Source of the DNA: an uncultured Amylibacter sp.
GTDB taxonomy: Bacteria; Pseudomonadota; Alphaproteobacteria; Rhodobacterales; Rhodobacteraceae
DNA length: 64,000 bases
Assembly (NCBI GenBank): GCA_943846615.1
Contig: OX044354.1
Location: 2,373,001-2,437,000 of the forward strand
Direction of reading: 5' to 3'
Under the pieces are notes generated by a model, which worked only from the letters and a program-made list of their open reading frames with translations, did not search any database and was not told the origin of the DNA. Positions 17,461-25,972 of this stretch are shown piece by piece. Position numbers and translations under genes: made by a program. Each line of letters starts with the position of its first letter. Within the stretch, counting starts at the first letter, position 1.

Positions 17461-17501
17461 ATTGGGGAAAAGGATTTATCCGTTCGCTAAAGGTATCTCA
17501 T

Positions 17502-18749
17502 ATGAAACGCTATTCCGCTTTTGCTATCGCTAAAAATGCGCTGACTTATCATCAGGGGTGGGAACGTGCCTGGGCGAAGCCTGAGTTTAAGAAAGAATAC
17601 GATGTGATTATCGTAGGCGCGGGTGGTCATGGTTTGGCGACGGCGTTTTATCTGGGCAAGAACTTTGGCATCACCAATGTGGCGATCATCGAAAAGGGGT
17701 GGTTGGGCGGCGGGAACACGGGGCGCAATACGACGATTATCCGTTCCAATTACCTTCAGGATCCATCGGCGGCGATTTATGAAAAAGCGCGGTCTTTGTA
17801 TGAAACCATGTCACAGGATTTGAACTACAACGTGATGTTCAGCCCGCGTGGCGTGATGATGCTGGCTCAAACCGAAGCAGAAATTCGTGGGTACAAACGC
17901 ACGGCGCACGCAAACGCATTGCAAGGTGTGAAAACGGAATACATTGGGCCGCAACGTGTCAAAGAATTATGCCCGATTATTGAATTATCTGGCCCACGTT
18001 ACCCTGTGTTGGGTGCGCTGTGGCAGGATCGCGCGGGTACGGCGCGCCATGATGCGGTGGCATGGGGCTATGCGCGTGCTTGTTCCGATATGGGCATGGA
18101 TATTATTCAACAATGCGAGGTCACGGGCGTGACCCAATCGCGTGGCAAGGTGACTGGCGTACAGACATCCAAGGGCGCGATTAAATGTAAAAAACTGGGT
18201 ATCGTGGTTGCTGGTAATTCGGGGCATTTGGCCGATATGGCTGGTTTCCGATTACCGATGGAATCCGTGGCGTTGCAGGCGTTGGTTTCCGAACCGATCA
18301 AACCCTGTATGGATGTGGTGGTTATGGCCAACACAGTTCACGGCTACATGTCGCAATCGGACAAGGGTGAAATGGTTATTGGTGGCGGGACGGATGGGTT
18401 CAACAACTATACCCAACGTGGATCGTTCCATCATCTAGAGGAAACCGTGCGTGCCTTGATCGAAACATTCCCGATGGTCAGCCGTTTGAAAATGCTACGC
18501 CATTGGGGTGGCATCGTGGATGTGACGGGGGATCGTTCGCCGATCATTTCAAAAACACCACTGAAGGGTTGTTTCATTAACGGTGGCTGGGGCACGGGTG
18601 GATTTAAGGCCATCCCTGGATCGGGTTGGGCGATGGCCGAGTTGATGGCTAAGGATGAGCAAACGGGACTGGCCGCAGAGTTTGGACTAGACCGCTTCCA
18701 AGAAGGCCGGTTTATTGATGAAAGCGTAGCAGCGGGAGTAGCGCACTGA
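17502..18749 (+). CDS. soxB: Sarcosine oxidase subunit beta
   Basis: A 415-residue flavoprotein subunit of heterotetrameric sarcosine oxidase, which oxidises sarcosine (N-methylglycine) and passes the methyl group to tetrahydrofolate in the alpha subunit. The FAD-binding start DVIIVGAGGHGLATAFYLGKNFG (GAGGHG at 39-44), AIIEKGWLGGGNTGRNTTIIRSNY and C-terminal GGWGTGGFKAIPGSG match SoxB closely; length is normal. It opens the operon, but unlike the usual soxBDAG order an unrelated gene follows before soxD. Confidence 0.96.
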   Translation: MKRYSAFAIAKNALTYHQGWERAWAKPEFKKEYDVIIVGAGGHGLATAFYLGKNFGITNVAIIEKGWLGGGNTGRNTTIIRSNYLQDPSAAIYEKARSLYETMSQDLNYNVMFSPRGVMMLAQTEAEIRGYKRTAHANALQGVKTEYIGPQRVKELCPIIELSGPRYPVLGALWQDRAGTARHDAVAWGYARACSDMGMDIIQQCEVTGVTQSRGKVTGVQTSKGAIKCKKLGIVVAGNSGHLADMAGFRLPMESVALQALVSEPIKPCMDVVVMANTVHGYMSQSDKGEMVIGGGTDGFNNYTQRGSFHHLEETVRALIETFPMVSRLKMLRHWGGIVDVTGDRSPIISKTPLKGCFINGGWGTGGFKAIPGSGWAMAELMAKDEQTGLAAEFGLDRFQEGRFIDESVAAGVAH

Positions 18750-18871
18750 TGAAAAATCTAATCTCCACCATGGCCATAGCCCCCAGCCGGATCGTCGCCA
18801 TGTGGACGGTTTTTCAAGCCGCGCCAGACGTAAAAAAGAACCAACAACATCATAATCGTGAAGGGGCCAAA

Positions 18872-19420
18872 ATGTTTTATGTAAAACCAGTAATCCATGC
18901 ATTTAAACTTATGCACGTTAAACGTGTTTTTAAAGTGGCAACATTATGTAGTTTCATATTTGGACAACCGATGGTTGCCCAAGAAGGTAAAATGGAAATC
19001 TTTGAAACCATCAATGGCGCGCAAGTCACCAAGGTGGCATCGTCCAATGTCTGTTTCGCAACGATCAACACAAAGTCGGCGAATGGAACGGACTCTTTCT
19101 TTGCGACTTATAAATTGAAAAATGGCGACCGTTGGCAGGTCGCAGGGCATTCGGGTCTGCGCGTTGCACAGACAAACGATATCCTGACAATCAAATTTGA
19201 CAATGAGCCATTCCTCATCCGTGATTTACAGCTGGTGAACAACACCTCGCCACTGCCGTTTACAGAAGATAACGATTTAACGGGTTTCGATGAACGCGTG
19301 GCAAAGGCCAAGCAGGTCACATTTGATTACATCCGTTTAAAGGACAGTATCAGCATTGATTTGGATACATTGCGTGCGGCCAAGGCATCGATGGATCGCT
19401 GTTTGGAGACAATCGAATGA
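18872..19420 (+). CDS. Unknown exported protein inserted between soxB and soxD
   Basis: A 182-residue protein (if the ATG at 18872 is used, with GAAGGGG 7 nt upstream) that I do not recognise. A basic-hydrophobic segment (KRVFKVATLCSFIFGQPMVAQ) ending in an AQ-type signal-peptidase site suggests export to the periplasm; a further ATG at 18911 would begin just before it. The mature part of about 145 residues has two cysteines (in NVCFAT and DRCLETIE) that could form a disulfide. An ATG at 18749 overlapping the soxB stop opens the same frame and could give a longer product. Placement inside a sarcosine oxidase operon is unusual. Confidence 0.6.
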   Translation: MFYVKPVIHAFKLMHVKRVFKVATLCSFIFGQPMVAQEGKMEIFETINGAQVTKVASSNVCFATINTKSANGTDSFFATYKLKNGDRWQVAGHSGLRVAQTNDILTIKFDNEPFLIRDLQLVNNTSPLPFTEDNDLTGFDERVAKAKQVTFDYIRLKDSISIDLDTLRAAKASMDRCLETIE

Positions 19421-19445
19421 TAACATTACACACGATAGGTGCACC

Positions 19446-19772
19446 ATGCTAAGCCTGACTTGCCCAAATTGCGGTATCACTGCCGATGAAACTGATCTGC
19501 ATTGCGATGGTCAGGCCCATATCACACGCCACGGTGCGGGATCGAATGATGATGATTTGGAAACATATCTGTTTATGCGCAACAATCCAAAGGGTGTGCA
19601 TTTCGAACGCTGGCGTCATGTTTATGGTTGCGGAAAATGGTTTCATGCCGCGCGTTGCACGATGACATTGGAAGTGTTCGGAACATATTCCGCACAAACA
19701 TTTGAGCCACCAAAGGCATTGATCAACAAGATCAAAAAGAAGCGTCCTGAATTCGAAGGATTTGTGAAATGA
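19446..19772 (+). CDS. soxD: Sarcosine oxidase subunit delta
   Basis: The 108-residue zinc-binding delta subunit of heterotetrameric sarcosine oxidase. The N-terminal CPNCG knuckle (Cys6/Cys9), YLFMRNNPKGVHFERWRHVYGCGKWFHAARCT and TMTLEVFGTY are standard. A longer open frame from 19356 is a shadow overlapping the previous gene; the ATG at 19446 has AGGTG just upstream and matches the family start MLSLTCPNCG. Its stop overlaps the soxA start by 4 bp. Confidence 0.95.
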   Translation: MLSLTCPNCGITADETDLHCDGQAHITRHGAGSNDDDLETYLFMRNNPKGVHFERWRHVYGCGKWFHAARCTMTLEVFGTYSAQTFEPPKALINKIKKKRPEFEGFVK

Positions 19773-22700
19773 GCACACGTTTAGCAACAGGTGGTCGGTT
19801 GATTAACCGCGCTAGGTCGGTTGAATTTTCATTCGATGGTAAACGCCTGTCTGGATACGAAGGCGACACATTGGCGTCTGCCTTATTAGCAAATGGTGAA
19901 ACCCTGGTGGGGCGTTCGTTCAAATACCACCGCCCGCGCGGCATCATCGCATCTGGCCCCGAAGAGCCGAACGCATTGGTTGGCACAGGCGAAGGCGGCA
20001 CATTCGAGCCGAACCAACGTGCAACGACCACCGAAGTTTTCAATGGTTTAACGGCAAACAGCCAAAACGCATGGCCATCGTTGCAATTCGACATCGGCGG
20101 TATAAACCGCATCATGTCACGCGTTTTCCCCGCTGGTTTTTATTACAAAACATTCATGTACCCGCGTTTCGCATGGAAACATGTGTTCGAACCCTTCATC
20201 CGCAAGGCGGCGGGTTTGGGTGCGGCGCCAACGGGTAAAGATGTGGATAAATACGAATATTTCTATGCCCATGTTGACGTATTGATCGTTGGCGGTGGCA
20301 CGTCTGGATTGGCGGCAGCGCTTGAGGCTGGTCGTTCGGGCGCCAAGGTTTTGGTGCTGGAACAAACCAACACATGGGGTGGTCGCGCCCCTGTGGATGG
20401 TGTGGACATCAATGGCGTTAGTGCCGAAGATTGGATAACGGACGCCGTAAGTGAATTGTCGAATATGGACAACGTCACATTACGCACACGCACCATGGGC
20501 GCGGGCGTATACGATCACGGTTGGGCCACTGGCTATGAACGCCTAACAGATCACGCCCCTGAAATCGGTGGGCCACGCCATCGCTTGTGGCGTATTCGCG
20601 CCAAGCGCATTGTCACCATGACAGGTGCGATTGAACGTCCATTATCGTTTGCGGGCAACGACGTTCCCGGTGTGATGTTGGCGGGTGCTGTGCGGGATTA
20701 CGCTACGAATTACGGCACATCTTGTGGTGATGTTATGGTCGTCGCGACCAACAATGACGATGCGTATCGTACCGCGATTGCACAGGTGCAGGCGGGTTTA
20801 TCCGTTGCTGCAATCTTGGATGCGCGGGTGATGGCGGATGGTGCATTGGTTGCGCAGGCACGTGACATGGGCATTCGTGTTGAGACGGGCGCGGCGATTT
20901 CCAAGGTGAAGGGTTCCAAACATGTCACCGGCGTTGCGATTTGTGCCCAAGCGGGCGAAGGCACCCCGACCGAAGAAATCAAATGTGATGTTGTTGCCAT
21001 GTCTGGCGGCTGGTCACCGATTGTGCACCTGTGGTCGCATTGTGGCGGTAAGTTGAACTGGGACGCAGACCAAGCAATGTTCCGCCCCGATCCCGCGCGT
21101 CCACCATTGGGTGCGGATGGTAATGGTTTTGTGATTGTTGGCGGGACGGCCAATGGGTATCTGGATGCCGCAAGCGCGATGAAAGATGCGGTTGCGCAGG
21201 GTCGCAAGGCGGCGAAAGAGGCGGGGCATAAACCAGCGGTGGCGAAGGCCGTTAAGGCCGTTTCCGTGGCCGAATCCGCAATCGAACCTATCTGGCAGAT
21301 GCCACAGGGGATGTCGGTGAAACTGCAAACCAAAACATTCCTCGATTACCAAAACGATGTGAAGGTTTCCGATGTGCGTCTGGCGGCGCGCGAGGGATAT
21401 GAGAGCGTTGAACATACCAAACGTTACACGACGCTGGGCATGGCGACGGATCAGGGGAAATTATCCAACATCAACGGTTTGGCGATTTTGGCGGACAGTT
21501 TGAACGCAGAAATTCCGCAGGTTGGTACAACAACATTCCGCCCACCCTATCATCCAATTTCCATGGGTGCGATTGCTGGGGATGCCCGGGGTGATCTGTT
21601 TAAACCCATCCGTAAGACACCGATGCACGAATGGATTACCGAAAACGGTGGCTTCTTTGAACCCGTAGCCGATTGGCGCCGCCCATACTGTTACCAGCAC
21701 GAGGGTGAGAGCGTGAAAGACGCAGTGCATCGCGAAATCATCAACACGCGTACGAATGTTGGTCTGTTGGATGCGTCTACTTTGGGTAAGATCATCGTTA
21801 AGGGCCCCGATGCAGGGAAATTCTTGGATATGATGTACACCAATATGATGTCGACGCTGAAGGTTGGGCGTTGTCGTTATGGTTTAATGTGTACGGAAAA
21901 TGGTTTCTTATCTGATGACGGCGTTGTTGCCCGTTTGGACGATGAAACATTCCTGTGCCACACAACATCAGGCGGTTCGGATCGTATCCACGCATGGATG
22001 GAAGAGTGGTTGCAGACCGAATGGTGGGATTGGAAAGTTTATACCGCCAATGTCACCGAACAATACGCACAAATCGCCGTTGTTGGCCCCAATGCCCGCA
22101 AGGTTTTGGAAAAGCTGGGTGGCATGGATTTGTCCGCCGAAGCATTGCCATTCATGGCATTCAAAGAGGGCGAAATTGGCGGGATTAAGGCCCGCCCATT
22201 CCGTATCTCGTTCTCAGGCGAGTTATCATACGAAATCGCAGTACCCGCATCCGATGGTCAGGCGTTTTGGGACATGTGTATTGAAGCGGGTGCTGAATTT
22301 GGTATCCAACCCTATGGCACCGAATGTCTGCACGTGATGCGTGCTGAAAAAGGGTTCATCATGATTGGTGATGAAACCGACGGCACCGTGATCCCACAGG
22401 ATTTGAACATGCAATGGGCATTGTCCAAGAAGAAAGATGATTATTTGGGCAAACGCGCCCAACAACGTTCCCACATGGCTGATCCATCGCGGTGGAAACT
22501 GGTCGGTTTGAAAACCGTCACCCCAACCGATGTGATCCCCGATGGGGCCTATGCCACCGATGGCACAATCCGCGATAATGGTGTGAAACATATGATTGGG
22601 CGCGTGACGTCGACGTATTATTCACCCACGTTAGATCGTGGCATAGCCATGGGGCTGGTTGAATTTGGGCCTGATCGGATGGGTGAAATCATCGATTTCC

Positions 22701-22783
22701 CAACCTTGGATGGAAAAATAATAAAAGCGGAGATATGTGACCCAGTCTTCCTTGATCCAGAAGGAGCACGTCAAAATGTCTAG
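19769..22783 (+). CDS. soxA: Sarcosine oxidase subunit alpha
   Basis: The 1004-residue alpha subunit carrying the NAD and folate sites. Order of domains: N-terminal ferredoxin-like segment (to ~100), NAD(P)/FAD-type Rossmann fold with VLIVGGGTSGLAAALEAG (171-188), linker, then a C-terminal GcvT-like aminomethyltransferase region (about 600-1004, e.g. RTNVGLLDASTLGKIIVKGPDA and FRISFSGELSYEIAVPA) that makes 5,10-methylene-tetrahydrofolate. Overlaps soxD by 4 bp and soxG by 8 bp, so the three are translationally coupled. Confidence 0.97.
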   Translation: MSTRLATGGRLINRARSVEFSFDGKRLSGYEGDTLASALLANGETLVGRSFKYHRPRGIIASGPEEPNALVGTGEGGTFEPNQRATTTEVFNGLTANSQNAWPSLQFDIGGINRIMSRVFPAGFYYKTFMYPRFAWKHVFEPFIRKAAGLGAAPTGKDVDKYEYFYAHVDVLIVGGGTSGLAAALEAGRSGAKVLVLEQTNTWGGRAPVDGVDINGVSAEDWITDAVSELSNMDNVTLRTRTMGAGVYDHGWATGYERLTDHAPEIGGPRHRLWRIRAKRIVTMTGAIERPLSFAGNDVPGVMLAGAVRDYATNYGTSCGDVMVVATNNDDAYRTAIAQVQAGLSVAAILDARVMADGALVAQARDMGIRVETGAAISKVKGSKHVTGVAICAQAGEGTPTEEIKCDVVAMSGGWSPIVHLWSHCGGKLNWDADQAMFRPDPARPPLGADGNGFVIVGGTANGYLDAASAMKDAVAQGRKAAKEAGHKPAVAKAVKAVSVAESAIEPIWQMPQGMSVKLQTKTFLDYQNDVKVSDVRLAAREGYESVEHTKRYTTLGMATDQGKLSNINGLAILADSLNAEIPQVGTTTFRPPYHPISMGAIAGDARGDLFKPIRKTPMHEWITENGGFFEPVADWRRPYCYQHEGESVKDAVHREIINTRTNVGLLDASTLGKIIVKGPDAGKFLDMMYTNMMSTLKVGRCRYGLMCTENGFLSDDGVVARLDDETFLCHTTSGGSDRIHAWMEEWLQTEWWDWKVYTANVTEQYAQIAVVGPNARKVLEKLGGMDLSAEALPFMAFKEGEIGGIKARPFRISFSGELSYEIAVPASDGQAFWDMCIEAGAEFGIQPYGTECLHVMRAEKGFIMIGDETDGTVIPQDLNMQWALSKKKDDYLGKRAQQRSHMADPSRWKLVGLKTVTPTDVIPDGAYATDGTIRDNGVKHMIGRVTSTYYSPTLDRGIAMGLVEFGPDRMGEIIDFPTLDGKIIKAEICDPVFLDPEGARQNV

Positions 22784-23339
22784 TGTTACGGCGCTGAATG
22801 GCGCGACCAGCAATGGTATTATTAATGTGGCCGATGCGGGCCTGATGGGAATGATTACCCTGCGCGGTGATCTGGCATCCGCAGGCATGGCCAAGGCGGT
22901 TAAGGCGGCAACAGGCTCGCCAATGCCCGCCATGCGTCAAATAACAACGGGTAAATCGGGCGCGGCGGCGTGGATGTCGTCGGACGAGCTGTTGTTGATG
23001 GTGGATTACGCGGATGCGGATGCGGTGGTGGCGAAGATTTCAAAATCATTGGGCGCGGCGCATCATTTGGCGGTTAATGTATCCGATGCACGCGCAGTTT
23101 TTAACCTGCCGGGTGATCAAATCCGCGATGTTCTGGCCAAGGGATCGCCTGCGGATATGTCCAACGATGCTTTTCCCATTGGCGAGGTGCGCCGCACACG
23201 TATTGGCCAATTGGCCGTGGCGTTCTGGTTCACGGATGCACAAAATGCAAAGCTGGTTTGTTTTAGATCCGTCGGTGGGCACATCATGCGCTGGCTGGAA
23301 AACGCGTCCGAAATAGGGTCCGAAGTCGGCTTCCATTAA
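22776..23339 (+). CDS. soxG: Sarcosine oxidase subunit gamma
   Basis: The 187-residue gamma subunit, a GcvT-fold structural subunit of heterotetrameric sarcosine oxidase. Recognisable SoxG features: ITLRGDLASAGMAKAVKAATG, WMSSDELLLMV and FNLPGDQIRDVLAKGSPADM. The frame is open from 22737, but the ATG at 22776 has GAAGGAG about 11 nt upstream and gives the normal N-terminus; it overlaps the end of soxA by 8 bp. Confidence 0.92.
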   Translation: MSSVTALNGATSNGIINVADAGLMGMITLRGDLASAGMAKAVKAATGSPMPAMRQITTGKSGAAAWMSSDELLLMVDYADADAVVAKISKSLGAAHHLAVNVSDARAVFNLPGDQIRDVLAKGSPADMSNDAFPIGEVRRTRIGQLAVAFWFTDAQNAKLVCFRSVGGHIMRWLENASEIGSEVGFH

Positions 23340-23346
23340 CCATGTT

Positions 23347-23388
23347 GCATAGCTGTTACAAACAGCTATGCGTTCAGCGCTGTAGCGC
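23347..23388 (+). terminator. Double hairpin after soxG
   Basis: GCATAGCTGTT-ACA-AACAGCTATGC is a perfect 11-bp stem (23347-23371) 7 bp after the soxG stop; a second small stem GCGCT-GT-AGCGC follows (23377-23388). There is no long T-tract, so intrinsic termination is uncertain, but the position at the end of the operon fits a 3'-end structure. Confidence 0.5.
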
Positions 23389-23462
23389 CAAAGCCGCATT
23401 GTCTGATGTTAACGCAAACGGTTTCTCCTATCTATGTATCAACAGCAACGAAGGAGACAGTC

Positions 23463-23630
23463 ATGTCAAACGCACAAAAATTCGATATTACAAACTATGA
23501 AATTGCTGATCTGAACGCATTGCGCAGCGAAGCCGCCAAAATGCAAGCCGAAGAAATGGCACGCATGTTCACAGCATTTAAGGCTTGGACGAAAAACCTT
23601 TTCTCATTTGGTTTTATGCGTCACGCATAA
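23463..23630 (+). CDS. 55-residue small protein (Rhodobacterales short helical protein)
   Basis: A short protein with a polar, Ala/Glu-rich helical N-terminal half (FDITNYEIADLNALRSEAAKMQAEEMARM) and an aromatic, basic C-terminal half (FTAFKAWTKNLFSFGFMRHA). It resembles the small RSP_7527-like proteins found across Rhodobacterales, but I am not certain. GAAGGAG lies 7 nt before the ATG. It is followed by two hairpins, the second a textbook terminator, so it is probably a compact, well-expressed unit. Function unknown. Confidence 0.7.
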   Translation: MSNAQKFDITNYEIADLNALRSEAAKMQAEEMARMFTAFKAWTKNLFSFGFMRHA

Positions 23631-23640
23631 AAGACCAATA

Positions 23641-23702
23641 AAACGAACTCTCTCCCCCGTAGTTCGTTTAGGCGCCCCAGCACTTGCTCGGGCGCTTTTT
23701 TT
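23641..23702 (+). terminator. Tandem hairpins with rho-independent terminator
   Basis: AAACGAACT (23641-23649) pairs with AGTTCGTTT (23661-23669); immediately after, GCGCCC (23672-23677) pairs with GGGCGC (23690-23695) with inner pairing AGCA/TGCT, followed by seven Ts (23696-23702). It ends the 55-residue protein gene. Confidence 0.88.
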
Positions 23703-23798
23703 GTTCAAATTTACTTACAGATAATCATTTTTTTGCGTTGAGGCTTGTATTCAAAAAATGGCTTCTTAGATGTGCCTTAACTCTTAATAGGCAAGAAA

Positions 23799-24032
23799 AT
23801 GACACCTAACTTTAACTCGAAAAATAACAATGAATTCCCGAATCCAGATTCTGATCTTGCGATGCGGATTGCTGCGGAAAAACAGGCGAATACCCGAAAG
23901 AGATTGAATGCTGATACGCGACTTTTACATATAAAACAGATTTTTGGTAAAACCCGTATCGGTCGCGTTTTGCATCGACTCATAAAGTCTTTGAAGAACA
24001 ATGCTTCAAATGACACGCTTCACCAGACGTAA
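23799..24032 (+). CDS. 77-residue hypothetical protein
   Basis: A short basic protein without recognised domain: polar Asn-rich start (MTPNFNSKNNNEFPNPDSD), a charged helix with RIAAEKQANTRKRLNADTRLL, and a basic amphipathic tail (KIGRVLHRLIKSLKNN-like). No transmembrane segment. The ribosome-binding site is weak. Support comes from position: it is bracketed by two nearly identical intrinsic terminators and nothing else fills this 400-bp space. It could be a spurious frame. Confidence 0.4.
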   Translation: MTPNFNSKNNNEFPNPDSDLAMRIAAEKQANTRKRLNADTRLLHIKQIFGKTRIGRVLHRLIKSLKNNASNDTLHQT

Positions 24033-24064
24033 CGCTACAATATTGTGTTTTTCGGCTTTTATTG

Positions 24065-24097
24065 GCGCCCCAGAAAATGCTTGGGCGCTTTTCTTTT
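24065..24097 (+). terminator. Rho-independent terminator resembling the one at 23672
   Basis: GCGCCC (24065-24070) pairs with GGGCGC (24083-24088), followed by TTTTCTTTT. The stem and most of the flanks (GGCGCCCCAG...TGCT-T/C-GGGCGCTTTT) match the terminator 393 bp upstream, suggesting local duplication or a shared terminator cassette. Confidence 0.8.
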
Positions 24098-24123
24098 GCT
24101 TGGAACCCATGTAAGCGCACCCT

Positions 24124-25314
24124 ATGACAGATATCCCCACACTCCGCTTTCGCCCCAACAAATCACCTGCGCGTGTTATGTTTGGTTTCCCTTGGGTCTA
24201 TTCAGACGATGTTGTTCTGGATCGACGCACCAAGAAGATCCCTGCGGGCACCTTCGTAAAGGTGCAAACCAACGACAAGCAGGATTTGGCATTGGTGACG
24301 TTCAACGGCGAGAGCAAAATCACCGGTCGCGTGATGGCAATCGATGTGGATACCGTGATCGACACCGCATGGATCGTGGGTAAACTGAAACACGCCGCCG
24401 CTTTGCGCGAGAAGATGTATACAGAACCGTTCTACCGCTTGATCCACGCAGAGGCGGATGGATTACCAGGCGTCATTATCGATCGTTTTGGGGATGCCTT
24501 TGTGATCCAACCAAACGCGACTTGGGCGGAAAACATGCTGTCCGAAATTACAGATGCATTAGAAGAAGTGTTCGCACCAAAAACTATTTTGAAAAACGCA
24601 ACGGGCCGCGCCCGCGCGTTAGAGGGTTTGGATACGGAAACTGTATTCATCAAGGGCGGTGTTGATGCGCCGATCCCGGTTTCCATGAATGGTGCAACAT
24701 ATATGGCAGACCTAACAGGTGGACAAAAAACTGGCCTGTTCTTTGATCAACGCGAAAACCATGCCTTCGTCGCCAAATTGGCGCGTGGCGGATCGATGAT
24801 CGATATCTTCAGCCACGTTGGCGGGTTCTCTCTGGCTGCATTGGCGGGCGGTGCAACATCTGCACTGGCTGTCGACAGCTCACAACCTGCACTGGACTTG
24901 GCAACCGCGGGCGCAGACGCTTCTGGCTTTGCAAAATCATTTGATACCCGCAAGGGTGACGCATTCGATACCATGGCCGCACTGGCGGAAGAGGGCGCCA
25001 CGTTTGATGTTGTCGTCTGTGATCCACCAGCATTTGCCCCATCCAAACCTGCACTTGATCGCGGTTTGCGTGCCTATGAAAAGGCCGCGAAAATGGCGGC
25101 GAAATTGGTAAAGCCGGGTGGTTATCTGGTTGTATGTTCCTGTTCGCACGCCGCCGATATGGCCAAGTTCCGCAAGGCATCATTGGTTGGTATGGGCAAG
25201 GCGGGTCGTACGGGGCAAATCATCCACACAGGCGGGCCGGGTGTTGATCACCCAGTGCATCCGCATTTGGCTGAATCGTCCTACCTAAAATCAATTTTCC
25301 TACGGTTAGACTGA
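24124..25314 (+). CDS. Class I SAM-dependent RNA methyltransferase (RlmI/RSP_2647 type)
   Basis: A 396-residue methyltransferase with an N-terminal PUA RNA-binding domain (about 1-75; RVMFGFPWVYSDDVV), a central EEHEA-like region, and a C-terminal Rossmann domain with SAM motif I (MIDIFSHVGGFSLAALAGGA) and the catalytic VVCDPPAFAPSK block followed by YLVVCSCSHAADM. This is the RlmI (23S rRNA m5C) family; the Rhodobacterales subgroup is named RSP_2647. Its TGA overlaps the ATG of the PIN-domain gene (ATG at 25314). Confidence 0.9.
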   Translation: MTDIPTLRFRPNKSPARVMFGFPWVYSDDVVLDRRTKKIPAGTFVKVQTNDKQDLALVTFNGESKITGRVMAIDVDTVIDTAWIVGKLKHAAALREKMYTEPFYRLIHAEADGLPGVIIDRFGDAFVIQPNATWAENMLSEITDALEEVFAPKTILKNATGRARALEGLDTETVFIKGGVDAPIPVSMNGATYMADLTGGQKTGLFFDQRENHAFVAKLARGGSMIDIFSHVGGFSLAALAGGATSALAVDSSQPALDLATAGADASGFAKSFDTRKGDAFDTMAALAEEGATFDVVVCDPPAFAPSKPALDRGLRAYEKAAKMAAKLVKPGGYLVVCSCSHAADMAKFRKASLVGMGKAGRTGQIIHTGGPGVDHPVHPHLAESSYLKSIFLRLD

Positions 25315-25847
25315 TGCGCGTCCTTCTCGATACCTGTGTGATATACCCTTCAATCCTGCGCTCAATCCTGTTGGGCGCGGCGAAAAAGGGGCTGTTTGAA
25401 CCCTTATGGTCGGAACGGATTATCGAGGAATGGCGCCGCGCCGCAGAGCGTAACCACGAAGATGCCGAAGCAACGATTGAAATCGCGCTTTTGCGGGTGA
25501 AATGGCCTGATGCACAGGTGAAATTAGGCCCAGAGAACAAGGAATTGTTCTTGCCTGATGAAAACGACATCCATGTTTTGCAGGCCGCGATAGAGGGTAA
25601 GGCGGACGAATTGCTGACCGCGAACCTGAAGGATTTCCCAACGGATATTTTAACGGGGCATGGCATTGTACGTCGATCCCCCGATGATTTTCTGTTGGAA
25701 ATGGCGATCGCGGATAAGGCGGTTATGCTGGAAATTGTGGAAACAGTTCGCAAAGAAGCAATCCGTCGTTCAGGCAACAGCATCAACAATCGCAAAATGT
25801 TGAAAAATTCACGCTTGCCGAGGTTGGCGAAGTTTATTGCGGGCTGA
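25314..25847 (+). CDS. PIN domain protein (RSP_2648 type)
   Basis: A 177-residue protein with a PIN nuclease fold: MRVLLDTCVIYPS supplies the first acidic residue, WSERIIEEWRRAAERN and LPDENDIHVLQAAIEGKADELLTANLKDFP supply the others, and the C-terminal helix follows. Overlap with the methyltransferase gene suggests coupled translation and an RNA-processing link. There is no adjacent antitoxin, so a VapC toxin role is unlikely; RefSeq-type naming for the Rhodobacter pair is RSP_2647/RSP_2648. Confidence 0.85.
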   Translation: MRVLLDTCVIYPSILRSILLGAAKKGLFEPLWSERIIEEWRRAAERNHEDAEATIEIALLRVKWPDAQVKLGPENKELFLPDENDIHVLQAAIEGKADELLTANLKDFPTDILTGHGIVRRSPDDFLLEMAIADKAVMLEIVETVRKEAIRRSGNSINNRKMLKNSRLPRLAKFIAG

Positions 25848-25865
25848 ACGTCAGATGCCAGATAT

Positions 25866-25899
25866 TTCACGCATGCAAAATGTCGCATGTGTGAATTTT
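25866..25899 (+). terminator. Hairpin with short T-tract between the PIN gene and the Crp/Fnr regulator
   Basis: TTCACGCATGC (25866-25876) pairs with GCATGTGTGAA (25885-25895; one G-T pair), loop AAAATGTC, followed by TTTT. It fits a terminator for the methyltransferase-PIN transcript; being a dyad of 11-bp arms 78 bp before the regulator start, it could also be an operator. Confidence 0.6.
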
Positions 25900-25972
25900 C
25901 CTCTCCGATGGCTTTATACCTCTGGCAAATGGGCGTAGGCTGGTCGAGCGCAGGATCGCGCATTGGTATCGC

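Noticed and set aside
18687..18902. 71-residue minus-strand Trp/Arg-rich frame at the soxB end
   Set aside because: No ribosome-binding site and no family; explained as a shadow of soxB and the following plus-strand gene.
20710..21333. 207-residue minus-strand frame within soxA
   Set aside because: Shadow frame; soxA is intact and strongly supported on the plus strand.
25314..25847. Toxin-antitoxin system (VapC-like PIN protein)
   Set aside because: No antitoxin frame is adjacent; the gene is coupled to an RNA methyltransferase, a conserved Rhodobacterales pair.
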